Of a stretch of DNA of 64,000 nt, positions 34,299 to 47,430 are shown in pieces. Made by a program: the position numbers and the translations under genes. Source of the DNA: Aphelenchoides besseyi (Eukaryota; Nematoda; Chromadorea; Rhabditida; Aphelenchoididae); NCBI GenBank assembly GCA_024699855.1, contig JAMPIQ010000001.1, positions 1,054,001 to 1,118,000 on the forward strand. Direction: 5' to 3'. The notes under the pieces were generated by a model. The model was given only the letters and a program-made list of their open reading frames with translations. It searched no databases and was not told the DNA's origin. Numbering within the stretch: position 1 is the stretch's first letter; every line of letters starts with the position of its first letter.

Positions 34299-35743
34299 TC
34301 AACGACGAGCTAAACGACGACCGCGACGATAGACACGAAAGACAATAAAACGACATTTCATCTTTTTTGTGACTCGAAGAACAGACGCCGAGTTCTGAGT
34401 GTTCAAATAGTTTGGAGCCGAAAAGATGGTCAACAGACGTCCTTTGCCAAAGAAATAGTAGCCGTTTTTGCCCATCTAAATAACCGGTTAGTGCATTCCA
34501 CTAATTCAAGCTCTTACCTCACGTTTCAATTGATGTCCACGCACAATCAAATCGATCGACAAACGTTCACACAAACTCTCCAGAATGTCATCACTGAAGG
34601 CTAATGAGATTCCGCGCGAATTCATTGACCATCCGGGCAATTTCTCTTCCGGGTCGGCCCAAACCAAATCGCACATCAAACCGTAGGGCGGAATAATCGA
34701 TGGACGTTTTATCTGAAACCAAAAATCTACATCGATCTTTGACTCAAACGAATCTTGTCGATGTCGGCCAAACTACGCAGATGCGGACTGATTCCTCCGT
34801 GCATGCACAGAATCGACTTGTTTATGAGCGCTGCCAACGGAAGCCAATTGAAAACTTCAATGAACTTCTGCCAAATCTAAGTGGCCACTGAATTCACAAA
34901 AGCTTATTCACGACTTACTTGCTCGCCTTTCGAATCCTCAGTCTCCATGAAACGATTGATGCACTCATCGTAGAAACCGTAAGACGAACAAGTGTTTGCG
35001 TCTTCGTGATTTCCGCGCAATAAGAATACTTTGGTCGGATACTTAATCTTTAGGGCTAGAAGCAAAGTGATCACTTCAATGCTTTGAACTCCACGGTCAA
35101 CATAGTCACCTGCAATTGTATATTAGATCGACTCAACAGTAACGTTACCAAGAAACAAATACGATTGAATGTATGGTGGTCCACATCGAAAGAAGATGTC
35201 ACGAAGATCCTTGAATTGGCCGTGCAAATCACCGCAAATCGTAATTGGTAGTTGTTCTCTAAACTCATGTGTTACAAAGAAAATAGCTTCCAGAATCTAC
35301 TCAGTGATCTTTAGCAAAGACGGTTGTTTACTCAGCGATCCGATTGCTAAATCGCATAGATGTTGCAATTCCGAATACTCCAATTTGACTGAAGCTAATG
35401 GTGCGTATTGACCCCTGAAATTAGTTACAATGAACAAGAAGACTGAACCGTCAATTCACTTTTTTCCCGTTCCACGAGCCTTCGCATCCGGCTTCAATGG
35501 TGCGCTCATTAAACGAACAATTATCTCATCGACAAACGAATCTTGCACAGTGTCATTTGGACTCAAAATTGCTTGTCCCTCTTCATGCTCCTCTTCTTCT
35601 TCCAACGAAGTTCCCGAACTCGAACTTTCAGATTCCGGTTTTTCCTTGTCCTCTAAACTCATCACACGTCTCGGAATCAACTTAGAAACCGGGTGTCTAT
35701 CACTGCTCGGATTCAGAGATGGTCGATCGTTTTTGTTCGACAT
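34299..35743 (-). CDS. Divergent PP1-type Ser/Thr protein phosphatase
   Basis: All PPP-family metal and phosphate motifs are present: [35 protein letters not shown], and a C-terminal FSAPNYL. The PP1-like segment [20 protein letters not shown] and the [15 protein letters not shown] region place it closest to PP1. It departs from PP1 in two ways. It has an N-terminal extension of about 95 residues with an acidic Ser/Glu patch ([20 protein letters not shown]). And where PP1 reads NYCGEFDNAG it reads [10 protein letters not shown], followed by a basic end ([10 protein letters not shown]). Nematodes carry many such divergent, often germline PP1-like genes; a germline role here is inference. The start was set at [11 protein letters not shown]. 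Confidence 0.88.
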
Positions 35744-36212
35744 GTTTGCTGGCTGAAAAGTGACTTCCGGAAGCTTCAAAACTCAAATAAATTCGAAAAA
35801 TGAATTCCCAGACTTCGAATCAAATCATGCAAATTTCATGTTTTAACTGTTAAATTGAAAGGCACTGTTGCATCTAAACTTGTTCGTTCTTCTCAGCTTC
35901 CAATCAGCCTTCTGACTTTGCACTTTGCCTTCAAGTTTGTTCAAATTTGTAAAAAAGGATTTATCAGTAAAAACCAAATTGCACTAATGTTGGTGTTCAT
36001 TACGACCTAATACTTGAAACACTACAAAGTAAACAGTACACCCTATGTTCAAATTTGAGCATTTGCGAGTTGAACAAAAGCCATCAAAAGGTATAAGCGT
36101 TTGTTGGCTGAGATCGTGAATTTGGCGGTTTGTATAAGAAAAATTAAACAGAATAACGAAATCAAAGGACATAGTAGAGGTAGTCGTTGTAATCATTCGT
36201 TGTCGCACCGAA
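35744..36212. other. Intergenic, no recognisable gene
   Basis: About 470 bp upstream of the PP1-like gene, AT-rich. Short open frames only. Confidence 0.45.
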
Positions 36213-36455
36213 TCACAGCTCCTGTTTCTTTTGCTGAGCCACGTTGTCGATCAGAAGTAGGACCGCATGAGAGAGAGTTTTGAGCTGATCGTCCAACGGT
36301 TTGTAGAAGAAACATTGACGCGGATCTTCGTCTTCACCGTCCGGACAGTTTACTTCGTGATCACAAAGTTGCTCACGAGATATACAGACGTCGTAGCGAT
36401 GGGGGTTCCGTGACGGACATAGCAGCTGCTCTTTACCGTGAAGTGGTGGGCATCC
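36213..36455 (-). CDS. LDL-receptor class A domain exon of a secreted protein (partial gene model)
   Basis: This terminal exon begins at an acceptor (TTGTTTCCAG, phase 1) and ends at TGA 36213. It holds one LDLa module with six Cys and the acidic calcium cage: LLCPSRNPHRYDVCISREQL then CDHEVNCPDGEDEDPRQC. A helical tail with LKTLSHAVLLLIDNV follows. One LDLa near the N-terminus of a small secreted protein followed by a helical tail resembles the arthropod prohormone-4 type; this comparison is from memory. The upstream exon was not found with certainty. The signal-peptide ORF at 37.7-38.1 kb ends in a donor, but in a phase that does not fit directly, so a middle exon would be needed. Confidence 0.65.
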   Translation of the reverse strand, partial: GCPPLHGKEQLLCPSRNPHRYDVCISREQLCDHEVNCPDGEDEDPRQCFFYKPLDDQLKTLSHAVLLLIDNVAQQKKQEL

Positions 36456-37660
36456 TGGAAACAAGTTCAATTGCATAATCAATAGTTTTGTTATTGTGAT
36501 TGAGTATCCATATTTTTCGCTGTGTTCTTCAACCTTAAACGGTACTCATAATTGAAAACAAGTTAATCGATCATTCGATCTTCGCTCATCGTTGTCTGTC
36601 AATTATACCGGCCAATCAAAAGTAATTTCCGGTATGTCGATTGAGTGCATTTCTTACATTCCGCTTATTACCGGGAATGTAAGACGAGAGTGGTGGATGA
36701 AAAAACAAAGTTCGGCAACAACAAATTTAAACTAAACGTGACTTTGCTTCCAATCGATTTCAACTTTCACAACAAATCGATTCACTACGAAGAGTTCAGG
36801 TGTGTCGATGGTTCGTTTTGAATTTCGTCGAATTGAAACCTCGAAACGACAACAAACTACAGACACTAAAACACGACTGTTGTCGTCGGTTAAGTTTGTT
36901 TTCGACCGCCATGACCGAAGATCGTGGGTTCGTAATCGACAAGAGTTTACCAATTAAACGTTTACTTTAAAACCCCCCTTTTCGGATTCAAATTGCAACT
37001 TTACTGCCAATTGATTGATCGAATGAACAAAAATGTTTTCCGATCTGAAGCCTTTGAATCGAAAGTTTCGCGCACCAAAACGTTTCAGAACTCGAAAACC
37101 AAAATTCACCTTTTCTTCGTCGCCGATGTTGATGACCGAACGGCCAATCGGATGAACCGTGTCGTGCACTTCGATGATGTCTTGTCAGTGGGCGTTCTTC
37201 AGCGGAATTCGAAGCGGAAGAGGACCTGAAAAGCGTGGTATGACAGTTCGTTGTTGGTTAGTTTCGATTCCGGAACTTCCGAGAATTCGATTGTCATTTC
37301 GGCAATGACGCACAAACAGAAGAGAAAGGCATTCGGTTTTATGGGAAAACTCGTCGACCATCGCCTTTGTTTCAAAACGCAACTTTTGTTCGTCACGACA
37401 AAAACCGTGTAATTAATAAATCAAATACGCCCCTTGCAATCGACTAAACGTCCTTGAAAAACAAAAACCCCAGCGCTTCAATCAAGTTGTTTTTAGCGCA
37501 AGAAACTAAAAACCCCCGAATGTACTGTAGACAAGTCAAAGGATGAAATCATTTCGACCGAGAGCCCTCTGGAGACTGTGAGTTTATTTCGAGTAAAACG
37601 ATCTATTCGCATTTTCAAGCTCATAAATCACCCGATTGCCGAACAAAACCATCGGATTTC
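36456..37660. other. Intergenic or long intron
   Basis: About 1.2 kb between the LDLa exon and the secreted ORF upstream on the same strand. It could be an intron joining the two. Small open frames on both strands show no domain. Confidence 0.4.
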
Positions 37661-38104
37661 TTACCTCAGGTCAGCACGCACTTTGAAGACTCCCGGTGAT
37701 GATCGACGTGTCGTTGTCGAAGCTTCGTCGCGCAATTGCTTTTCCAACTCATCGTGAAAAATACTCGAACTTCGTGTTGTAGTCGACGGAATTCCCGTCG
37801 TCAGCGTTGTTTCGTCGATTTGATTGGGAGCCGAATCGAGAACCCGGCGAATCACCTCGTCGCTATAACCTTCCAATGCGGTTCGAATCGATTGAAGAAC
37901 TTGTTCACGGTCGATGTGATTTTGCGTCGTGGCTACAACCGATGGATTGGTTGCGGAAAGCGGGTCGTCTTTTCGTTGACTCGCAATTGCTAATTCCGCT
38001 CTCGACGAACTGATTTGAAAAGTGGAAAGACAACACAAAAACAACAGTCCATAGGGTTGTGTTAAGGTCGTTCCGAAAACTTTCAATCTGCGTAGTTCAT
38101 GCAT
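37661..38104 (-). CDS. Secreted Thr/Ser-rich ORF, possible first exon of the LDLa gene
   Basis: ATG at 38102-38104 opens 147 codons. The N-terminus (after about 15 residues: QPYGLLFLCCLSTFQISSSR) looks like a signal peptide. The rest is polar with an amphipathic stretch (REQVLQSIRTALEGYSDEV) and a Thr/Ser/Arg-rich end (STTTRRSSPG). The ORF stops at an AGGTAAG string that is also a perfect splice donor, so it is either a complete short gene or a first exon. Family unknown. Confidence 0.45.
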   Translation of the reverse strand: MHELRRLKVFGTTLTQPYGLLFLCCLSTFQISSSRAELAIASQRKDDPLSATNPSVVATTQNHIDREQVLQSIRTALEGYSDEVIRRVLDSAPNQIDETTLTTGIPSTTTRSSSIFHDELEKQLRDEASTTTRRSSPGVFKVRADLR

Positions 38105-41100
38105 CGGGAAACAACGCTGCGAGTTAGAAGCGAGACATCAAGATAAGTCCATTGGTAGAAATAAGGTATACGGTAATCGGTTGTTCCACTTTTCTTGAGA
38201 GATCGATCAAAACGACTGGAAGCAAAACACGTCAAAGGTCATAATCGAAATGATGCGTTCAGATAGCACGAACATTTACAAGTGGTCGGAAAAGCGAGCG
38301 AGTTCCAGAAACGGTTCGTTAAAGTACTTGCATACAAAGCAAACTGTTTGAAGTAACGACGATCAAAAACGTACTAACACCTCTTAAAGATAAGGATTTT
38401 GGCAAAACCGTTGCCATTCAACTGACGAGTTTTTATTGCAACTCACACGAAACGTTAACCAAAACGATAAAACCAAAGAGACCGAAATTCGTTCATCAAA
38501 AACCTCCAAATGCAAAGGCTTTTGTGAACAATCGTACGACCAAGCCAGAAATAAAAATCCGCAAGATCACGAGAAAGCTGTGGATTCAGAACGTAGGCTC
38601 TTGCACGACCGTTGGAACATCGATCGTATGTTTTTTGTTGTAAAGAACACAAACTTGAGAGCGCAAGAATTGCACGTAATTGTTGAGGACGTGCCGTGTG
38701 AAGAAAGTTAATTGTCCGATCGTTCCAAACCGCACCAAATTAGCAAATGGTTGGTCGACCGGGGAGGGGGAACGTTGAGCGTGCGCGAGCAATCAAAACG
38801 TCTGGGTCGTTACCGAGTAACAAAAAAAGCAATTGAATAGAAAGGGCGGGGACCCTACGAAAGTAGTACCATAATAACAATCGATCTCCTCCCTCCTCAA
38901 TTCCGATAAAATGACACACTTCAACGGACTTCGTTTGTCCACATTTCCAGTACATCAGACCAATTGGACGACTCGAATTGACTCACGTCAACTCCCCGGC
39001 GATTTGCGAAAAAGGGCGAGAGATGAGTTTCGAGTAAAAAACAAACTTCTGCGAACAAAAACATTTCAAATGAAACTCCGGAGACAACCGCCTACAAATC
39101 TGTTGGAAGCGAGAAGAATTAGAGGCGTCCGTTAGGTTCGAAAATAGATGACCATGTAAACGCCCTCTTCAATTGACACAAGTGGACAGTTTTTACAGCG
39201 GTTTCATAAATTTTAGAGTTGTGACCACTCGCGGGACCTCGAACTTAACTGACCAGTTGCAAAAAAACGTAAAAACCCGCGAAACTTTGCTCGAACCAGA
39301 TGTTTGAACGTGAAGATAATCGAAATGCCATTGGAATCAAATACACGGCATATGGTTGGCTTGCAATCGGCGAGCTCTTTCCTCCTCACAACCTCAGCCG
39401 TCTTACCGTAGCGAGAACTCAATGGCAACAACCTCTCGAAGACGCATTGTACGAAATTAATCGCTCGAAATGGGCACGTGGGAGATCCGTTGGCTTATCG
39501 TGGCGCACAATCTTTTTACGCGGCATGCAAATTTCAATTGGTAACCATTGCGTCGGGCGGCTCACAAACAATCCGAGAACGCGACCCGATCTTCTCATCG
39601 ATCAAAACGACGCTTTTTGGTTATTGACACCACGCACTGATTCCTTGCGCAGCAACAACCACGACGGCGCCATCAATTTCGACCGCAAATCTCGCGAAGT
39701 CGTTTGTTGCGGCAAAAAGATTTGGCTTCACGCACTTCCAGCGCGAATCGTACGATCCATAAAGTCGAGAGGCGACCAAAATCTCAAACGCGGAACTTCG
39801 TGCGTAGACGCAATGGCCGTTTCGAAGATTAATTCGCAGTGTTGTCGTATCAGCCGACGCTCCAAAAACACGCGCACCACAACACAGAAGACGCGTAAAC
39901 CGCTTGGCGATCAGAAGCGGTGATTGAAACCGCACGTTGCGATCCAGCGGTTTCGCGCAACGACGAAACAAAACGACGACGCAAAGTCATTGGTGTCGGT
40001 CCTCTTCCGAACGGCATCCGCATCGATCGGCGAAGTGAAGAGGTGGAGATCATCGTAATAAGAAGTGCGTTGAAGTTCCTTCTTTTTTTCTATCAATCGA
40101 CTCCACCGAACGAATCTCCGACGTTTTTTGTCGGCAACTTGTTCGAAACACACGAAAAACCACGTGCTGAAGACTCGGCAAACTAATTGAGCGTACTTCT
40201 CAACGCGTCCAACGAACCAAGCAACGAAATTAGCGCCGTTTATTGGCGAATTTCGTCGAAATACTCTCGAATCAAATTGACATTATGCTTTTTTGTCGAG
40301 TGCTTTCGTAAACCTTCGATGTGAACATGTGAATACCGTAAAACGCTTCGATTGATTCTATTTTTGAGCACAATGAACTCGAGATCCCTGGTGCAGTCGA
40401 ACCGGTTGTTAATGGTGCCCTCTCACTTGGCTACGACATCAAATGCAAAGATGCCGCTCTTTCTCGTCACTTGTCAATTCAAATTGATTTGTTGTGCTGT
40501 TTTAATTGAGTGTTAAAGTCGAGAGTCTAAGGTTGAACGGCGACATTACTTTCGTACACTCGCGATTCGAAACACAGTTTCCAACTAATCGTTGAACCGA
40601 ATAGACGCTAGAATCGAGTCCTTCTTTTGTTTTCTCATAAACGAGTTTTTCATAACAAAACGAACGTTTCGCGATGATCGATTATAACGTCCGTTTTACA
40701 GCGTTCGATCTTGATCGAACGTGCAACCACGAGAATTTGTTCGAGAAGTCTTTCTGTTCAAACGACTCGTTGTCGGATTCGACTAGTGACCCCAACCTTT
40801 TCGGTTAACAGACGATTCATTGCGGACAATTAAATTCGTTGAATTGGAACTGCGAAATTGAAACGACTGTCCGCCAAAAACAAACCCGTCCAGTCGAATT
40901 ACTCAAAAACATGTTGATAGATCAGGAACCAAAACGAACGTGGGAATCAGTCAATCGAAATAGATTGCCCTTTGATGTCGATTGGGTAGTTAATCACTTG
41001 TTCATTACTTTAAACTACGTACAGAAGTCGGTCGGATAATTGTGTTGGGATCTTATTGATGTAACAACTCGGCCGTTTGCGTATTATGACCACAAACTTG

Positions 41101-41142
41101 TTCGGAAGTTTGAAAGCTTATCGGGATGTTAAAATGTTGGGT
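38105..41142. other. 3-kb intergenic region, no recognisable gene
   Basis: The longest gene-poor stretch of the window. It holds a 207-codon frame at 39300-39923 (+) that is matched by open frames on the other strand and has no family motif. CpG-rich text (many TCGA, CGCG) around 39.3-40.3 kb keeps stop codons rare, which explains the frame. Distal regulatory sequence for the FoxQ2-like or chitin synthase genes could lie here, but nothing specific was seen. Confidence 0.4.
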
Positions 41143-41892
41143 TTATGAATCAAAAGGAAGCAATGAGGGAGGCGGCGATTCGCTTATTTGATTCTCGGCT
41201 TTGGGCTCATCGAAAAGAAGGGAGTTAACATCAAATCCGACGGTCTTTTTGTTCGAACTCTCAGTTGTCTGATTCATCTGTTCCAAACACCACTGTCTAA
41301 CTTGAGCACTGTGAGCGTGAAGAGCAAACTCGCGGATATCGTGAGTTTTGACTTTGTACTGAGCGTGTTTTCTGCGAAAATCACCACGTGAAAAATCGGG
41401 AAGATTTGCTGGATGAATAGTCCAATAGTGTCCTACAGATTCATAAGCTCAAAAAAAACTACTTCCAAGAACCTACCTTTTCCATTAGGAGCTCTAACAT
41501 CCTTCACAAAGCAGTCGTTGAGAGATAGGTTGTGGCGTATAGAGTTCCTCCATCCGGAGCCACGATGTCTAAACAATCAGTGAGTTCGTCAAATTAACTG
41601 ACACAAACCGAAAGTAGGGATATCGATTGGCAATCCACTCGTAAATCTCGCTCAACAACATTCGTTTATCTTTATGACTCAAAATTGCAATTGCGATGAG
41701 CCCGATATACGAATGCGGAGGTTTCAAATGAGCACCAAACAATTCGGTGTTCTTCGAAGAGTCGGAAACCGTGGAGATGTTGGCGGATGATTGTTGTAGT
41801 TGATTAAGTAGATGAACAAGAAACCTGGTTTGCTCATTGGGCATTTCAATTGGCTGCGTTTTGGGGAAGATGTCCGAGTTAGTGAGCGACAT
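41143..41892 (-). CDS. FoxQ2-like forkhead transcription factor
   Basis: The forkhead domain is complete over three exons: [37 protein letters not shown] joined to [20 protein letters not shown], then [20 protein letters not shown] and [10 protein letters not shown]. The recognition helix ([11 protein letters not shown]) is canonical, and [20 protein letters not shown] is closest to FoxQ2 among Fox classes I know. The N-terminus of about 55 residues is Ser/Gln-rich with no Eh1 motif seen; the C-terminus is short and acidic/Pro-rich ([12 protein letters not shown]). FoxQ2 acts in anterior ectoderm patterning in many animals. The subfamily call should be confirmed by a tree. Confidence 0.82.
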
Positions 41893-42364
41893 CCTAGAGC
41901 TTGAAAAGCACACACCGTAGGGTTGACAAGTCGCTTTTTATGGTCAACTGAGGAGGAAGAAATGGACGCTAAAATGGATAAGACGATTTCCGGCCAATCA
42001 ACTTCTTTATTTGGATTGCACGCACTTTTTCCAATTCATCTCAAATTTTTGTGTTGTGCCAAACAAAACGGCGCGATTGTTAAGTTCGCAAATAAAATAA
42101 GCCTAAGCGTCAGTTAAAAGTCCCGAGACGGAGCTTTTCGTTGTTCGACGGCTGTCCATTTAACGTGATTCGATTATGTTCTTAGATGCCGCGTTGTTTG
42201 AAGACAATCAAAAGTTCCGCTCTTGTACGACGAAGAGAAAAATTTACCGTCTCAGATGCCAACAAGAAGTCCAACGGCTAACTTGACAGTTAGATTTATT
42301 ATTGAACAAGATATAGAACATGAAAAGGTGAACAAGTAATGATAAGCTTGAGATCAAACGCTAG

Positions 42365-45300
42365 TTATTCCGATTCCACGTCGAACGAATCCTTCGCCAC
42401 CGTGAGCCATTTCGTAGTACGCGCTGTCCAACATGTGTCGAGCTGAAACGACTGTAAACGGCAATAGAAACTCAATTGATTACCTTCTTCCAGAACGCTT
42501 TGGTGCTGTTGGAATTTCGCTGAAGCCAATTTGACGACTTCGAGTTCCGAAATCTCGTGAAGTGCTTCGACCAACGTGTTCAGACGATGAATGACCATTC
42601 CGACGGTTTGAATGATCAAAATGCCGAAGAGGAAGAAAATGATTCCAATGCCGAGTGGATCGACTTTGAGTGCTTCGGTGGTTTTCTCAAACTTTCCGGT
42701 TGTTTCGTTCATTTTTGTCCACGTAAATCCTTCTGAAAAGTCAACAGATCAATTGAAAAAACTATGAAAAAACTAACCGTATGGAATGAACTTGACGGAC
42801 AGAACATCTTTGTGACGTTGAAGCAGAAAAACAGCTAAAACCAAAAGCCCATTCAGTAGAATCAACGAGAAAGCGATCCGATTGCGTAGTGCTGCCAATC
42901 CCGTAGCCACTTCTTTCTCTTCGGCGTTGCTTCGATCCAACGGCTGTAATCAACAAGTTTGTTGAGCACAAACAAAACATTCACCTTAAGATACTTGTCA
43001 ATCAATCCGTCCCAAAACTGCTCCTCTGCTGGTTTCAGTCGTCCACGTTCACAGCATTGCAAATACTCGGCGTCCATCCATTGGGATCGTGTTTGATAGC
43101 CGAGATGAACGTTCGGACGACTAAGCGCCGTTGTGCTGTTGTGTCGACGAATTTGACAGGTCTTCAATGAGTCTTTAGATTCGAACAAAAGTGAACGTTA
43201 CCTCAACTCTTTCGCAGTCATCGATGGTCGTAACGGCGGTCAACGTGTTCCGATAGACTTTGTTTTCGGTACTCGGCATCTCTTCTTTCAATTGCGCCAA
43301 CATTCGTTCGGTTCGTTCGAATTTTCGTTCCAAGGCCTTCACAGCTTCGTGTTCGCCAATTTGTGTCTCAAGTGATGGTTTCGAACAACAATTCAGAAGA
43401 CGAGAAATGAGTGAGTTTTCGTCTTGCGCTCCCAATTTTCGCAGCCAACGTTCCAAGAAGTTTTCGTGATGTTCCTGATTTCCTATCGCTTTTGCTACCG
43501 CTTCTCGTGTTCCCCAATTGATGACGTTCAAGTTGATCAGCGAGTAGAGAGTGAGGAAAACGTATGTCGACGGAATCATCAAAAAAAAGACAAGACCGAA
43601 AACAACGTTCGCAAACTCCTTTGGATGAATCAGTGAAGAAATCATGAAGATGCTGACCATTGCAAGAACGAACATGGAAGTCGGCGAGAACATCGCTAAA
43701 TGCAACGATCAGTCGACGTTATCTCATCATTGAACCTACTTTCCAAGACGATTTGATTCGTCGTTGCGATGAGCACCGCCAACATAATGAACGCGTAGCA
43801 AACTGAAGCGACTTTGGCGAAAATCAATTGAACACTCGAATCGAAAAGAAAACAACTGGCAATGAACAGGCAAACTGGAGTCGCATTGTAGAAGAGCACT
43901 CGCGCCGAATCCATGGCAAAAGCAGAAACTTGAGCGTAAACGAGCATACTGAAGATGATTGCCGGTCCCAACATTGAGAATCCAATGACGGTCATTTGAT
44001 AGAGAATATAAGCCATTGAAATGCTCTCGTTGTTCTTAGCCGCGAGCTAAAAAGCGATATCCGAGTGTTTTTATCGAAAACAAACCTTATAATCGGCGAG
44101 TAAATCAATAGTGTTAGCAATTGATGACGGAGTCCAACGACGTCGTTGATTGAAAAACTCTTCGAATCCTTCGGGAGCGTATGTTTCGGCATCAGAAGCG
44201 GCAGCGTATTCGATTCGGTAACCCTGTTTGAGTAAAAGCGTCGAAAGCCAACGATCTTCTCCTTGATCGTATTGAACGAAATGTCGAGGTTCAGTTGCCG
44301 TTTTCGTGTATCTAAAAGAAATTTGATCACAGACTTCATTGAGACTTGAACTCACTTGTGCATCACGTTGTCGTCCATTAACGCCGAAGCACGAAACAAC
44401 GAGAAACATCCCGGGGCACACAAAACACAACCGAAAACATGTTCCGCCGCTTTTTGAAACCAATGGGCGATGGCGTACTCGAATTTCTGATACCTAAGGC
44501 AAGACGTCAACTGTTCGTGAATTTAACCGAACATACCAAACCATGACACCTGAAAATGAAAGCAATCAGTGAACGCGAAAGCTGTCTTTACCTTCGCCAA
44601 TCGGATGGATACGACCGCAAGCGCAACCGATATCACTTTTGATGCTCATCAAATGCAAAAGTTTGATAACAGCACTCGGCACAAACTTCGAATCTCCATC
44701 AATGGCCAACAAGTACGTGTTTTCGGCCTGCAATCGACGGTCTTCAGCGTCCATGTGCGAGTCCATGATTCGATGGCCGAGCAAATAGTACATGTACCTA
44801 AACACGAAATGACTTATCTATGAACAATTTGCATCAAAACAAGATTTGAATAGAAACGTACATGACCTGAAAAAGATTGGGGTTAATGGAAATTAAACGC
44901 AAACCAACTTGTGACCATCGTTTCTTATTTCGAATGAGCAGTTTGTCTTTCAAATGAACAAACAGCAAAGTTCCGCAGTTGAGTTTCAGTACCAAACGAC
45001 CACCGTACGACGTATTGAGCAGAAAACGAGAATGCGGTTCTTCGGACATCGTCCTGAAAATTCACAGAAACTGATGTCAACCTCACGAAATTTACTTGGT
45101 AACCTCCATCAGGATGTCGAACAACAAACGAAAGTATTGGTTTGGCACTCGTCCACACTCCGAATCATCCTCCCACGCGTCGTCGAGAAAGATGTGAACT
45201 TCGAGTTTAAATTTGATTCGATCTTCTGTTGCCTTCTCTGCCAAACGAATCGCTTGCTCTTCGTCTAATCTAAACGACGAAATTAAACGAACACTGAGAT

Positions 45301-47107
45301 GACATCTGACCTGTGAATCGATTTGATCATTTGCGTCATTTCGGTTCGTGTTTCGTGCCACATTGTAGCGCAAACGTAGAGAATGACCGTTTTGTCCACT
45401 TCGCTGTTTATGATCTTCAAATCTCCGACTTCTTCCTCATCCTCAACCAAATCGTTGATATCTTTTTGACAGACGGCGTGACGAAAAACGATCTGCGATT
45501 GATTGACATCCAATCCCACCAACATTGCGGGCATCGATTCGATTCTAAAGGAATGGAATTGTCTTCGATTGTCGCTCGTAAACTTACACTTCGTCTTTGG
45601 CCGCAAAATCACTACCACGGACCGTTCCGTAGGCCCAAATCAAATAGAAGAGCATGTAGAAGGGCGTAAGATACGAGTCGGGAATTGCTCCACCACCAGT
45701 AGCTTCTTTTTGACATGCAAGACCCAAACCAAATGGATGAATCCACCGGTTGATGGCACAAACAGGAAACCAATGGCAAATCGAATAGTAAAAAAGAAAT
45801 AGAACCGGCGGCATAATGAAAACCGGATGGAACATTGGCAGAAGTTGAAGTTTCATTGCAGCAAGAAATCGAGAACATTGTCTGAGCATGAAGTTGATGA
45901 AGACAGCAATGTACGCCAAAACGAACAATCGACTAAATCATAAAACTGAACATACGATCGAATTTTGTACTCACCCTTCGTCTTCAAACGTATTCCAGTG
46001 AACAAATGAGCGTATCAAATGTCCAACAGGAACACTGTGATGACGTAAAGACCAATACAAAACGATTGAAGCACAAACAAGACGAGAGACTGCCGCACAG
46101 ATTCGTGTTTCGCGATTCAACTTTCTAATGCCGTACTTGACCTAAAGTTCAGAGGTCAAAAGTGTTTATTGTTATGATCAGTTCACCTCAAATGCTTCGT
46201 GAAAGATTCCATTCGCCGACTCAACATGAATCCAACACTCCCAGTAACCGATTGCACAAAGAATAAGGGCGGTTGGCAAAATCCGATGAAACTTGTTGTC
46301 GAAATCCTGCCACGCGTAGACCATTGATGATGAAGCCATGATAATAAAACAGAGACAAATTGGTACGGAGTACATGAGCCAACAGAATCGCCGCGTAATT
46401 GGACTTCGACGATCCATCAATGAACGCCAAATGTAATAGAAAACCCGACGAAGATAAGCAAGCATCACAATCCCACAGCTTAAGAGCACACAGCGAGGAA
46501 CGTCGAGCAGCGGGAAAACTCCCATTGTCAGGAGGGTCAAACCGGCCGATCGACAAGACTCAAAGAAGACGATCTAAAATGTCAGAAGACGAATGATCGT
46601 TTCCAGTTCTTTTGCTTACCATATAAATCACTTGAAACGATTTCTGACGTGTTTTCATCATTTTCCAAAGATTTTGGACGAACGCAAACAAATCGGGTGC
46701 TGTGTGAATGATCCAAAGTGATGCACACGCAAAGGCAAAATGAGTCACGTTCTGCGGATGTTTTGAAGCTGCAAATCGTAAGATTAAACATGTCAGCGAC
46801 TCATGAACCCACATCCACAAGATTGCTGATAGGCAATCGATTTACCGGTCGGAATGACCAGAATGTTCGTTGCCAAAACGTAGACAATCGACTTCGAAAG
46901 GAAAGTACCGATCAAACAGAAGATGCTGGCCATCATGAATACGAAGAGCTAAACTTTATTAGTCAAACAGGAATGAAACTTCGAACCAACCTTAACACAT
47001 TGGAGCCAATAGGTGTAGCGAATCTCCGCATCTTTTTCCGATTGACGTTCAGAGCGCGGAATCGACCGGAAACTATCCCAATGGCGTTCGCCGTTGAAGC
47101 CCATCAT
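42365..47107 (-). CDS. CHS: Chitin synthase
   Basis: A long multi-exon gene. MMGFNGERHWDSFRSIPRSE opens the N-terminus (an in-frame TGA lies just upstream of the ATG), followed by clusters of membrane segments up to about 45.6 kb. The GT2 catalytic block follows: YLLAIDGDSKFVPSAVIKLL, CGRIHPIGEG, WYQKFEYAIAHW, CVLCAPGCFSLFRA, the acceptor motif EDRWLSTLL, and QRRRWTPSSIAN, the QRRRW signature of processive chitin synthases. Downstream come more membrane segments, NVINWGTREAV (the metazoan WGTRE motif), a soluble loop, and final membrane helices (GIIFFLFGILIIQTVGMV). The enzyme makes chitin from UDP-GlcNAc at the plasma membrane. In nematodes this serves eggshell or pharyngeal cuticle; which one cannot be told here. 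A relic exon of a second CHS lies at 51.25-51.37 kb. Confidence 0.94.
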
Positions 47108-47189
47108 TCAGACGATGGAACCAGCGTACGCTTGAAATACGGAACAATTAAACGCAACTGACAAAACGACAAAACACGACAACGGTCAT

Positions 47190-47430
47190 CGCTTTTGATC
47201 GCCGACAATCGCAACACAAGAATTCGATTCTGTTGCTCCGAAACGCCAAAGAGGCTCAGTTCTTCTATTCGATTAACGAAGCGGTTGAAGTTGTGAATTT
47301 TATTTCTTTTACAATTCGCTGTGGTTTCGTTCGAAAAGTTTATTCATAGACAAAAAAACTTGAAAACATAATCAGTAGCTTTCATCAGGATCGTCGTGTT
47401 CGGCCGAAGAAGTTGAAGGCGGTTCGGGGT
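47190..47430. repeat. Segmental repeat R3, second copy (AP-2 relic E, 3' part)
   Basis: Carries the C2-type AP-2 downstream flank and the coding text for PPSTSSAEHDDPDESY (minus strand). It lies between the chitin synthase start and the lipase-like gene, with the stop as TGA as in C2. Confidence 0.85.

Noticed and set aside
39300..39923. 207-codon open frame on the plus strand in the 38-41 kb intergenic region
   Set aside because: Open frames also run on the opposite strand, the text is CpG-rich (few stop codons expected), and no motif, splice pattern or family likeness is seen.
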